The notes under the pieces: generated by a model
Seen by the model: only the letters and a program-made list of their open reading frames with translations
Database searches by the model: none
What the model was told of the DNA's origin: nothing
Part shown: positions 22,801 through 33,565 of the stretch, piece by piece
Layout of the letters: the number at the start of each line of letters is the position of its first letter
Position numbering within the stretch: the stretch's first letter is position 1
Assembly: GCA_030248135.1 (NCBI GenBank)
Contig: JASANC010000277.1
Coordinates: 1 to 64,000 of the forward strand
Direction: 5' to 3'
DNA: 64,000 nucleotides
Origin: Theristus sp. LFF4_11
Taxonomy: Eukaryota > Nematoda > Chromadorea > Monhysterida > Xyalidae
Translations under genes and position numbers: made by a program

Positions 22801-24649
22801 TGTGTGCGCAAGGGAATCCAGTTTGCACGGCCAGCACAGCTGGACAGCGCACAGGACACAGCGAGCGTTTCATATTGGCGTCATTCTTTACACTAAGTAC
22901 AGTGACAGTCTAACTCTATAACATATCGAACTAGCTGATTGGTTGACGCATGCATGCCCGTGACCACCAACCAATCAGCTAGCTGGATGCGTTGTAGAGT
23001 TCGAGTGTGTTATTTTGCAGGCGGACACCCGCGGCGAGTACCAGGGCGCCATCGACTGCGTCCGCAAGACGTTCGCCAGCGGCGGCGCTCGCGCGTTCGT
23101 GCACGGCCTGACGTCGACGTGCCTGCGGGCGTTTCCGGCGAACGCGGCGACGTTCTTCGCTGCGGAATGGACGTGGCGCATCTACGAGCAGCACTTCTCG
23201 CCCGAGCGACACCTGGTCGGCCGGCTTTGCACGTTTTGTTGTTTGGTTTTCACCGATTTTTGTTGCTGGTTTTTGTCTGTTGGTTTCTTGCTGCGCGCCT
23301 GCGCTTCCGGAAGCGATTGAAATCAGTTGGCACATGCCATGGCATCGCAAGTGTTTTGAGTTTTCACCTTTTTAAAGGAACACCAACTTCAAGTAGATGT
23401 TTGCGTCCGAGAACGCCAGTTCCGGACTTGGATTTTCTTCCAGCCAGTTTCAGTTTTTTTTGACCGAAATTCCATGCAGTCATAGAGATTGGTTTTTGGC
23501 AAATTGGCTGAGTTTGGCGTTGGTTTTGCTGATTGGCTTTACCGCTTTATAATTCAAACATAAGCGTTGGATTTTGAATTTTGTTTGTAGGCTGTTTCAG
23601 CTGTCATGTGTTTGACTGCTGAAATTCGACAGCAACCTGTTTTTCTGCGTTTTTGTTTGCCAGTTCGATTTAGGTGTGTGTGAACTTCCACATTATTGTT
23701 GGGCAATCAATTATACAGTCCGTAGATCTATCGGATGAACTTTGTTTATTTTTTACTTTTTTGTGTTACAAAACTTTGGCGGTCTTTTTCCATATCTATC
23801 TATTCTTTCTATCGTTTTTTAGTTGAAGCGAGTTTTGTCATCTGATTTCACTTGTTTAGGTGCTACAGTCTGACAAAGACCACACCCCTGACCAATAAAT
23901 CAAAACTTAAGTAAGTGATGAGTGGGTCAATGGATGAAAAAAGCGATCTTTTTGCTCTGTTAATTTGTTTTGTTGTGTTGTGCATTTTGCGGCGCACTTA
24001 GTAACAGTTTCAGTCACAAATTTAATAACTACCCCCGCAATTATGTTTTTGTTGAGCATTTTTTACTTTTTGTTATTGTTGTTGTTGTTGTGCTGCTGAT
24101 CCTTTTCTCAGTTCTTCGTTTCGGTTTGCTCTCATTTCGGATACGAACAAACACTCGGGAAAACTACAGAAACAACAGTCAAACTGTAGAACATGTGCAA
24201 TTTGTGAGCAGCTGGCAATCTGCTGCCGCACCGCGCTGCGCAGGAGCAGTACCACTCAGTGAACGCCAATTCCAAAAAAACGCAGCCACTCAGCCGATTG
24301 CCCATGATTTACAGTGGCGTCTGTAGCACTAATTTTGAACAAACAACAACAACAACATACCGCCGCCCCCCTTGATGCGCAGGCGATCGGCGCGCAAACG
24401 GTCGAGGAGCGAACGCGCGAGCGACGGCCGTTCTTCACGAACGGCATACTGCTGGAGCGCCTGAATCGCCTGAGACAGCACGGCCGCGTCGGCTGGATGA
24501 AGCACGACGAGTACGCGGACGTGCCGACGATGGACGACCACGACGACATCTGGCCGCCCGTCGTCACCATCAACGCGCACACGTACGACATGAGCAGGCG
24601 CATACCAGGCAGCTATCCAGTCGGCTCCAGCACGGTCATGGGCATCTAG
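19815..24649 (+). CDS. SLC25A29: Mitochondrial carrier, SLC25A29-like basic amino acid/acylcarnitine transporter
   Basis: Eight exons: 19815-19842, 20241-20375, 20752-20868, 21253-21380, 21620-21791, 22342-22406, 23021-23215, 24383-24649. Phases match; 368 residues. The three tandem carrier repeats each show the PX[D/E]XX[K/R] signature: HPLDTVKVRLQ, APVELTKTRIQ and YPTDVIKTRIQ. The start MDFFAGLVGGAAGVLVGHP and the third-repeat LRAFPANAATF closely follow the SLC25A29/A45/A47/A20 branch. Family role: exchange of lysine, arginine, ornithine or carnitine compounds across the mitochondrial inner membrane. The last exon adds a hydrophilic tail of about 89 residues not seen in the human protein. 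It is joined by phase across a 1.2-kb intron and is the least certain exon. The donor GTTAAC after exon 2 is weak. Confidence 0.9.
20983..21166. repeat. MITE family A (carrier intron 3)
   Basis: From CACAGTTGAACTCGAAATCA to AAGTTCGGCTGTA, with an imperfect palindromic core containing GGAGGCGGAGTCTGTCCTGC and CACCAACCAATTTGCTGATT. Confidence 0.75.
21575..21600 (+). repeat. (CA)n microsatellite near exon 5 acceptor
   Basis: Thirteen CA dinucleotides ending 20 bases before the acceptor of exon 21620-21791, where a pyrimidine tract would normally be. Confidence 0.9.
21886..22040. repeat. Palindromic repeat family E, degraded (carrier intron 5)
   Basis: Shares GGTTCGGAGTTGCAAGAAGA and TTTCGCATGCTCTGATTATT with the family E copies at 41050-41262 and 45198-45421. 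Confidence 0.5.
22904..23006. repeat. MITE family A, short copy, 14 bp from an acceptor
   Basis: GACAGTCTAACTCTATAACA to GTTGTAGAGTTCGAGTGTG, with AGCTGATTGGTTGACGCATG and its mirror. It ends about 14 bases before exon 23021-23215, so its edge forms the 3' splice region. Confidence 0.8.
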
Positions 24650-24719
24650 CAGTCGCTGACATTCGCTTTTCATTGTCGTTCTGCGACGCAAATGGCGCGC
24701 ATACAGACGTGTCGGCAGT

Positions 24720-24875
24720 GTCATGCTGGACGCGGCAATTCAAAAGTGGAGAGGTGATCAGAGTCACCTAAATAGGGCCGAGTCATTTTGGATATTTTGA
24801 ACTTGCCGCATCAAGCATGAAGCTGATTTCCTGGCCATGTCTGCAATCGCATTGAGTCGCAGTACGAGGAGAAAA
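24720..24875. repeat. Palindromic repeat family F
   Basis: GCGGCAATTCAAAAGTGGAG in the left arm; TTTTGAACTTGCCGCATCAA and CTGCAATCGCATTGAGTCGC in the right. Confidence 0.6.
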
Positions 24876-26924
24876 GACAGCAGTATATTGGCATTCAAAT
24901 TATGATGACACCACCTTTTACATTGGTATTCTTCTTTTCGAATCAAACGTTCAGCAAACATTCGTGCGAATCTCTCCGATCTCTGAATCAAATGAAATTG
25001 TCGCACGTTTGAATGCACAGGCTGTAAGCGCTTTTTGGTAACAGCTGTCAAAACGCACACGCAGAGCAGATAAAGTCCTTGTGCGGAAGACTTCGGAATC
25101 GCAACCACAAACAAACACTCTGGCACATATACCGTGTACCCACTACCCAGTGGTGTAATAGATGTCGAATGTGTGCCGTTGTCATTGTAACTTGCTGTTG
25201 TGCATCAAGTATGCCACGGTCACAGGAACTTGGTCGGGATCCAAGTCTTCGAACTAGGACTTTAGATGAACTACTGACTAGCAAGTCCACCTGCTTCTTG
25301 TTTGTGTTTTTGTTTCGTCTTTAGATCTTGGTTGTTTCACACTCTGTTTCGCAATGCTCAGGTTTACAAATGTTCTACGCCCTGTTGAACCTATCTGTTT
25401 CGGTATTTCTATGAAGTGCCACCTATCCGGTCAATGTGGCACTTGTTGTGTGATGTTTTGCCTGCAACAGTGATTGAATTTCTTATTTCGCATCCGGTGT
25501 TATTTATGTTCGTGTTTTTTCAACATTTGCTCTGCGTCTTGGGTTCATTATTTTGCTTGGAGTTTTGTGAAACGTGTATCTGTTTGTCTTTTCCAAACTT
25601 CCACTTTTTTCCGGTTTTCAGTAGCCGTGTGATAGTCGTTGCCGATGTGTTTGACAATTTAGGTAAAAATAACCAACTCTAATTTTCAGGCAAGATTCAG
25701 AACGCGATACAAATGAAAAAACCTTTGAAGCAACTCAAAATTTGTTTCGTTTGAAATTTCGTGTTGCGCTTCAAGCCACAAGTTTTATTGTTTTTAGTGT
25801 GTGTCGTCAGTGACTCGTGTCATGCCGCGATGTTGTCCAGAATAATATCTTTTATTTTGGTCGCAGGTCTTGAAGAAAAGATAATACCGATACATGGTTT
25901 TGACCACATGAGATAAGACTCACAAAGTAGCTCAATAATTTTTGATAGTTTCTATGATTTCATCGTATTCTACTTTCTGTCTCATATATATTCTGTTTGA
26001 TGTCTTTCTGTGTAGTTGAGTCGGCCATAAATTGTACATGAAAATTATATCACTCGGTTTTTTGTTTTCAACTTGAGGTTTGACAATTTTAGAGCTTGTA
26101 AATTCTCAAGAGCTTTTTCAGCTTCCAACACAGCTTGTACCAATCACATCCAGTGCAGTATTGTTCTTGTGACCTTCATGGATTGGCCATTTGTGTTCAT
26201 TGTATTACTTTTTGTTTGTTGGACAAATTTGTTTTTTGGACTTCTTCCTCTTCAAAACATGTAGCTCATTTTTCAACAGGAAAGGTATGTAAATCGACAT
26301 GATTGTCGTGGAAAACCAAGGTGTTTTCAACATTAGGGTTGTTCAGTTTATATTTGTTTATTGATTCAGCTCAAATATGATAATTTTCGGCGGGAAGTTT
26401 ATTGGTTGATAAAAACAATATCAAACCATAAAAAGTCTAATCAGTGATGAAAACGGTTTTTTTCTAAATGTTCACAAAATTTTGGTGTTTTTTAAAAAAC
26501 GTTAAACGAAATTGAAAAAATCATCAAGCGCAACATTTCAAGCACCCGTGGAGGGTGGTTTCAGTTGTTTTGCAAAACGATAACACCGTGATATGAAGCA
26601 GTAGCAAGTCGTCAATATTTGTAAAACTTATCAACTGGCCCTGAAATTGAAATTGACCCTGACACACCATCGTAGAGTCAGGCGTAACTTGTTTTCACTA
26701 TCGAAAAAAAACATAAACAGACGAAAAAAGTTGCAATAAATTAGTTTTTTCCAAATTGCATACTGCTGCCTGTGGTTATGCTCTAGAAACAGCTGGGTAC
26801 AAAAGCGGAAATGTACAAAAACACCATGTGAATCGACTGTAAAGTGGACAATCAGACTGCATGTGATTATTTACACACAGCCACGTGAAATTCCGTGAAT
26901 CTGAAAGTTTCTCAAATCAACGTA

Positions 26925-27021
26925 TGAGGTGCATTCATGAAACAGTATTTAGTAACCGCGCGGCTATGTTTTAACGCATAGCTCTGCGCCAATAAATAAT
27001 GCTTCATGAATGGCGCTATAG
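26925..27021. repeat. Short MITE family B'
   Basis: GGTGCATTCATGAAACAGTA and its mirror TAATGCTTCATGAATGGCGC. Centre GGCTATGTTTTAACGCATAG. Confidence 0.8.
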
Positions 27022-27096
27022 TCTTTTTCAAGCGCATATTTAAAGAGTGCTACTACCAGCTGCAAACACCGCGATCAACCACCAACCAAATCAACA

Positions 27097-27858
27097 ATGA
27101 AGACGCACGCAGCGCTGTTGATCGCGTTCATCTGCCTGCAGCATCAACATCGCCAGCAGGTGTCGTCAGCGTTGACGTGTCCGAATGCTCAGCTGCAGCC
27201 GTGCGTCAGCGCCGCCGAGGCCGACCGACGTGTGATGGCGTGCTGTCACGGGTTGCGCCTGCCGCGCTCGTGTCATCGGTTCTGCTCGATGGACGTGACG
27301 CGTGCCAAAGTACGACTGAACGGGCATTCATGAAGAAGTAACACAGCTGCGCGGCATTAAATATACTGTTTCATGAATGCTCATCTAGTAATACAGGTTG
27401 CAGCCAGCCGTGTGTGCTTTTGTTTTGTACACTGAACATACACACACTGATGAGGGGAGAACGCATACACTCAACAAAACTTGTTGCGGTACACTGTGGC
27501 GCAACAGTTTACTGTGTAATTCCGTAGATGGAGTGATGAAGCGCAGGTAAAACGAAACGAAAGCAAACAGCAACGAAGTTTCGAGCGCCAGTGTTCACAT
27601 TCATTGCAGCTGCTCGCGGCGATCGGCCGCAGTCGGCACTGTTCGGCGTCGCAGCTGGCAGCAATGAGCCACTGCGTCGGTGGCGCGACGAACGTGGTGC
27701 GCTGCTGCGTGCGCTACGGCGTGCCACGCGCCTGCCTGAAGTACTGCGCGCCCGAGACGATGCCGCCGCTGCCGACGAAGGCGCTGCAGTATTTGTGCAA
27801 ACCGATCGTACGAACGATTCGTGCCATCAATCACTGCGTCCGCCTCGGCATGAATTGA
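27097..27858 (+). CDS. Small secreted cysteine-rich protein resembling the nematode DB module
   Basis: Two exons, 27097-27309 and 27610-27858, joined in phase 0; 153 residues. Residues 1-25 are a signal peptide (MKTHAALLIAFICLQHQ…). The mature part has two similar cysteine sets: C-(8)-C…CCHGLRLPRSCHRFC, then C…C…CCVRYGVPRACLKYC with later single cysteines. The CC…(G)(V/L)P..C...C pattern with spaced outer cysteines is that of the DB module (Pfam DB), a domain of unknown function abundant in secreted nematode proteins. The intron lies between the two halves, which could be an internal duplication. It contains a B' MITE whose left end is about 12 bases from the donor. A family A MITE begins immediately after the stop codon, so it would form the 3' untranslated region. 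Confidence 0.83.
27322..27387. repeat. Short MITE family B' (DB gene intron)
   Basis: GGGCATTCATGAAGAAGTAA and mirror TACTGTTTCATGAATGCTCA. Internally deleted copy of 66 bp. Confidence 0.75.
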
Positions 27859-28028
27859 TTCAGTCGCAAAATCAGCGGATTGGTTGCTGAGATGCATCAT
27901 GCATGCGTTCTGCTCTGTGCAGGCGGTTGTGTTGTGAATGTGCAGCTTGTGGCCCGGGCACAGGATGCATGCATCGCACGTGATCACCAACCAATCTGTT
28001 GATAACCTAATTTTCTCCGAGTTCGACT
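27859..28028. repeat. MITE family A directly after the DB gene stop
   Basis: TTCAGTCGCAAAATCAGCGG at the left and CTAATTTTCTCCGAGTTCGAC at the right, with CACGTGATCACCAACCAATC in the right arm. Confidence 0.75.
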
Positions 28029-28463
28029 TATTTTTCAACCGTCCGTTAAATGTCACTTTTTTTAAATTACTGAATGTGAAATTGTGCGCGTCGTCTTTCG
28101 TTCAGGGTTGCATTTCATGTTTTATGTTTTTTAGCTACACACACCACCGTGTCCGTACAAATCTGTTAAACGAATATTATTGAGTACTTCCTTATTATTG
28201 TACCTTGTGTATTCGTTGTTTATATCTGCGGGTTTACTGAAGATCAAAACAACATTATGTTCATGATGTCGTGCAATGGTGCACTTTGATACATTATGTG
28301 CGTGAGACATCGTAAAATGCAATTCGTACTTCAGAATAAAAATAAACTTGGTGCCTTTAATAAATAATTCAATCACAGACAAAAAACCTAAATCCAACGT
28401 GTGTTGCCACCCGAATGAACAGCTGATGGAACAATGAATACATTTTGACAATATGTACCTCAC

Positions 28464-28593
28464 CCTCGATACCGCAACTGGACATTTGATATGGAAAGAA
28501 ATCAGACCCATCTGTTCGCATCTCACACCGTTGCATTGCCTGAAGTGTAGCATGAAGCACATAAAGGGCATCAGAGGTCGAGCCTAGAGAAAG
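28464..28593 (-). other. Isolated exon-like segment resembling a ligand-binding receptor domain
   Basis: Minus-strand open segment of 43 codons between a good acceptor (CTATTTCAG) and a consensus donor (GGTGAGGT), phase 0 to 1. The peptide includes SDALYVLHATLQAMQRCEM and DGSDFFPYQMSSC, which faintly recalls the (Y)DA(V/L)Y.L..AL segment of periplasmic-binding-protein-like receptor domains (ANF receptor fold, as in glutamate or GABA-B receptors). I found no flanking exons that extend it, so it may be a lone exon of a larger gene, a relic, or chance. Confidence 0.28.
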
Positions 28594-29867
28594 CTGAAAT
28601 AGAACGAAAAAATGAAGCTGATGAAACACGCCTGTTCGGTATGGTGCATTGATAGTGTCTCTGTGTGTGTTTTCGTGCGTAAACCGCATCAATGAGCGCA
28701 CTTCTGTTGCTCATAGATTGATGTTTAGGATATATGCTAAAACGGTGATAAAAATGCTCAGCTGTCATAAGGAAGCACGAGCATCAGGTCAAGGGGTCAT
28801 TTGCTGTTGGACGTGCACGGTTTACTGGCTGCAACACGTGCTTGCTTCCACTGTCCTCTTCACTCTGTGCGCTTCTCTATCTCCTCTCAGCTGCTTTTGT
28901 TCAACCCGGTGTTAACTGATTTTTTTCCTGATTTTATGCAACGCCAACTGGTGCCACAACTCCATCTGACGTCATTGAACGCCGGATTTTTGCATTATAC
29001 GTCGTCACATGCGCTGTTTCATGTTTGTATTGACAAAGTTTGTTTCATTCTTGAAGATGAAAAAAATTTCTGTCTGCTAAATTGTTTATTTTTAGCAATT
29101 TTGAAAATCATAATTATTTCTTTATTCAACTGTGTTACTGATGATGTCATCTGCTCCTCCATTATCCGCTACATTCTCTTTATTGCGTTAACACCACTTT
29201 ACCAAAAAATTCAGAATTTCACTTCTCTGCAGTTTATAAACTCAGCTGTATGCGTATGCAAAACACCGCATGGTGCGGTCATCATTGTATATGAACAAAA
29301 AAGCATCAAGAAAACCAGTAGCACACCAACCACTCCGACGGAGTCACTGGGGGTGAATGCATGCGTCTGTGCGCAGTGCAACACGTTGCACACGTAAAAA
29401 TATTCAAAAATTTATGCTGCCGACAAAAAAACAGCAAGCAACATATATTATCGAGATCTTTGCAGCAGATATCATCTGATTGTCTGTGTAGACCTGAAGG
29501 TTTAATGTTTTGGTGCTGTTTGAAATTTTTTTTGAAAAATTACACAACATACCCGCCCTGTTAAGAGAACGCATTCAACTGTACACGCAACATGCTTGTT
29601 GCTTGCAAGGTGTGTTTTCCCTGGTTTGTGTTTGCATGCATGTGCATCACTGCATAGCAGTGCTTTCCGCAACATATTTGGATGAAAAAAGACCCGCCCC
29701 ATTCTTTCGTTCAAGTGATTTCGTTGTGTTTGGAAGTTGAACTTTTTGAAATTTCATTGCTTTTTTTGCGATTGATTCGGATAGCTGTCATGATAAATTG
29801 AGGGAACCGCAATTGAAAAATGTTGTTATCCAACCTGAAAACATGCATTATCAATTTTTAGGCTCTG

Positions 29868-30062
29868 CGACTTAATGCGTGTGCAGACGTGGAAAGGAAA
29901 CTACGTAGTTTCAATCTTTATGTGGCAATTAAAAATTGTCTAAGTGATTCAGCCTAATAGGAGACTCGGATCACTTCGCCAATTTTGAATTCCCGCGTCA
30001 TTCATGAAACTATTTACCTAGGTACCTACGTATGAGCGCGTTGAGTCTGGGACCAAAATAAA
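29868..30062. repeat. Palindromic repeat family F
   Basis: CTCTGCGACTTAATGCGTGT at the left end and GAGCGCGTTGAGTCTGGGAC at the right end are mirror termini. Arms carry TTATGTGGCAATTAAAAATT and GCCAATTTTGAATTCCCGCG. Confidence 0.8.
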
Positions 30063-33000
30063 AGATATTGAATGCCGCAAAATCCAATTTGCGAAACCGG
30101 TTTGAATTGGAAGACAATAAAATTTGTGTGGCGTTCGGATGTGTAAGAGTTTTCAAAAGATTCCCTTTGCCCTGAACAATGTCAGTGGCAGTGCCATATT
30201 GACAAAATTAGAACAGCTGGCTTTGGCACGTCATCCTGAAAACAATTTTTGTCAAGATCTTGTCATAAAATGCACTCATTTCATTCAAATGCAAGTTTTT
30301 TGGCTCTTTGTTTCTGCTTTGCGAACGCCAATGTTCTTTTTGTACTTTTTTTGCTGCTAAATGGTTTTATGAGACGAGAATAAAGAAAAAATGGTCTTTT
30401 TCGTAACCCCTGTTTACTGTGGAGGAATTGGCGCGTAGTTGCCGTCATTTGAATATTTACCGAATGTAACTGAAAAATTGCGTCTCAAGTGTTGAATAAT
30501 ATGTGCGTGATACAAAACCTTTGTACAATCGAGTGTAGTACAAAACCTCTGAAAAAGCAATTCTTTTCTGAGACGCTTTTTTTGGCCAAGCTCTGAACTA
30601 ACTGACCGTAACTTGGGGCGGTAGCTATTTTTTCATTTCTCACGTGATGATAAACCGGATAATGTACCACACCAGGTTCACAGAAGTTTCAACAAAAAAG
30701 TCCATTTAAAAAATCCCACATGTCTGATTTTCAAACGTGCGCGCATGAGGTTTGACCCAAATCAGCAGCGGACCGTGGCGTGCACGTGTCGTGGCGGTCG
30801 CGACCGCAGACAGAGTTTAGTTAGTTGTTCGTTTGCGAATTTCGATGTGCATTTTCAAACTGTGTTCCTTTCGCTCATTTCCCTCTGCATTTATTTATTT
30901 TGTCAGAGGCTCTTTTGAAAATCACTTCTCTTCCTCTGACATCATCGGCATAGAAAATACACCATTCTGTCCTCTGAAACCACAAAATTGTTCTCTCCAG
31001 ACGGTTTTGCACGTTGAATGTTTTGAACCCGGCAGCCTTTTGTGCATGCACCGTATAATCCGCAGTCACGTGTCTCACCACCGCTGTTATAAAGCGTTCC
31101 AGTTATCTAGATATTATTGTTGTTTTTCGAAAATGCGCAACTTTTTCCACAACAATTCTTGTTATTATTCATATCGGGGTCACGTGTGGCGTGTGACACA
31201 GCGGCACAGACACAGTTGTTGTTCATGGCACTTTCGATTTCGACACCAGACAATATTATGAGTGCATGTAACGAAAATCCGTGCCGCCAGATTTATGGTG
31301 CACAAAATCCTGGAAAACTGGTTTTTGCGGGAAATTGTTGATATCTGACGGTGTGTCTGCCCTCAATTGGCGCGCTGCGCGCTGAATTCAAAACAAAACT
31401 GAGAACTTTTGAACACATGATGCGAGGTGTCATGTTTTCACAACAAGTAAAAACGTAATTTCGTTTTACTTTGCAACCGGTGCGCATGTTATTACACGAA
31501 CAGCATGATGTTTGATGTGTTTTATGTGACGTGGAACAATTGTTCTTTTTTTAAATTTTACTTGCAAATTTTTAAAATCAAGACTCGCACAATCAGTTTT
31601 GCATTGAAATCGCAAAACTTCGTATAATTTCGGATGCGACAGCGCGCACACGCCCCCTTGCTCTTGCTTTGCGGTTGTTTCACTCGCTTTACAAAACTCG
31701 GATTTCTAAACTTCAAACACAGGATGAACTCGGCATGAGTTAGCGACTAAAAGAACCGGTGAAGCTAACATGGCAAACTGCTGGCTTTCTCGCAAGTTCA
31801 CTCGGGTGGGCAAAGTTCCATTTCGTTCGAGTTTCCTGAGGTTTGGCTTGCGGATTTATTAATTTAGGAATTATTTTTTGCAGAAAAAAACTCATGCGAC
31901 TTGTTTTCATTATTCTGTTTCGACCTTCAGAACTTTTCTTTCAGAAATTTCACGATCGATTCGTGTTGTTGTGTTTTGTTGGGATTCTGTTACGGCGACA
32001 AAAAACGCATTTCGCAGACACGCACGCACGCTGGGTCTGTGTGAAAGTTAAAGAAAAACTGACACGAAAAAAAGTTGCGCAAAATTGGCACAGAAACGTG
32101 AGTGCAAACGCATATAATGGATCAATCACACAGTATAGAGTGACCGTCAAAAACGGCCGAAAACTGCGTGTGCAGTGTTTTCATGAAATGTCCGCAAGTT
32201 TGTTGCATCGTGCCATTTTTTGGTACATATCATTGTTGTTGTTTTGTATTGTCGCGACACTTTCACCACACAGTAGCGAATGTCAAAATTGAATGGTCAG
32301 AGAAATTATCTAGGCCAAAACATCTGGTTTTACACGCACACCTGTGTGTGTGTCTGTCTGGAAGGCTGGTTGTACACACATGTCTGTGACGTGTTTTTTT
32401 CTGTCACTCCAGCGTACACAGACGTGTTGAAACATGAGTTTGCGTAAACTTTTTTGTCTGGTGCCACTTGTTATCCCATACACACATGTTTCACACGCAT
32501 GCGTCGCGCGTTTGCACTCGTTTTCTTTCTGTCATTCAAAAGTGAGATCAGACATTCGGCGTGCTTCGCGCGGATTATGCGAGACGAAAGTGAAAAGTGA
32601 AAACCTGCTGCCGCATGCATGCCAGCCACCACGGGCGCAATCATATCATATTGCACACACAGACGCGTGAAAACTGCGCGTTGTTCCTGTTTGACGGAGC
32701 GAACCACCACAACGTTTTTTATTTCGCGCGCAACGAAAGTGAGATTTTCACTGTCAACCGAGAGCACTTTGAACTTCACAGTTGACTGAATATGTAGGAT
32801 CGAAAACCAGCATCACGTCGTCGTCATCATACATCGGTTTTTTCCACTTTTTCATCAGCGAGCAATAAAAAAAGGTCATCACGCGAATCTTATCGACACG
32901 CGTTGGATGGACAAAGGAAATTACGCTTTTCAGTTCAACGGTGTATCAACACACGTTTGGATACAACTTGACGAGTTTTGCGTGACAAATTTCACTGTCA

Positions 33001-33565
33001 ATTGTGTTTGCGAACAAGCGCGCGCGCGCGAAGAAAGAGAAAACGATTGTTGAAAAACGTTCATTTTCAAGTTCAACTGTGTCCGACTGCAATGATGACC
33101 CAGGGTCATTGTTGTGAAACCATGAAATTGGTTTTTTAATGATTGTCCATTTTACACGAGTAGTGTGACCCTGTCTTTTTAAATGGAGGTACATGTTTTT
33201 CCACCTACTTTTCTTTACTATTGGAAATGTAAACAAATTCGTGATTAAATCTACAGTATTTCCCATAAAACACCCATAGACAGTTTTTTCTGGTGTGCGT
33301 TTTCAGTGTTACACAAGTGCTCTGGTGCATCACAATTATTGTTGTCATCTCACCGGCACCCTCCGTGTTTTGATGTATTTTGTTGTCTTTTGATTTCGCT
33401 AAATTTCGATTGGAAATGCATTCAGCACTTCATTTCTCGGTTATAACCTTGCTCCGTGCAACTGCTGATCGTTTCACATTTGCAGTTTTCAGCAGAGTGA
33501 GTGAGTGGGCCGCCGTCACCGCCGACGGATTTGTTGTCGTTGCCCTTAGCAGAAAACAATGCAAC

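Larger units (their letters stand above)
24650..27096. other. Intergenic, no gene seen
   Basis: Contains a family F repeat at about 24720-24875 (GACGCGGCAATTCAAAAGTG … ATCGCATTGAGTCGC) and a B' MITE at 26925-27021. The remaining sequence is AT-rich without domain-bearing frames. Confidence 0.45.
28029..33565. other. Long gene-poor stretch upstream of the bZIP gene
   Basis: AT-rich. One credible exon-like segment lies on the minus strand (28464-28593), and a family F repeat at 29868-30062. A 198-codon frame at 28801-29397 has no domain, no signal and a composition like its flanks. Upstream regulatory DNA of the bZIP gene is possible, but no specific element can be named. Confidence 0.4.

Noticed and set aside
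28801..29397. Plus-strand ORF of 198 codons
   Set aside because: No domain, signal, splice context or codon bias; composition equals the flanks.
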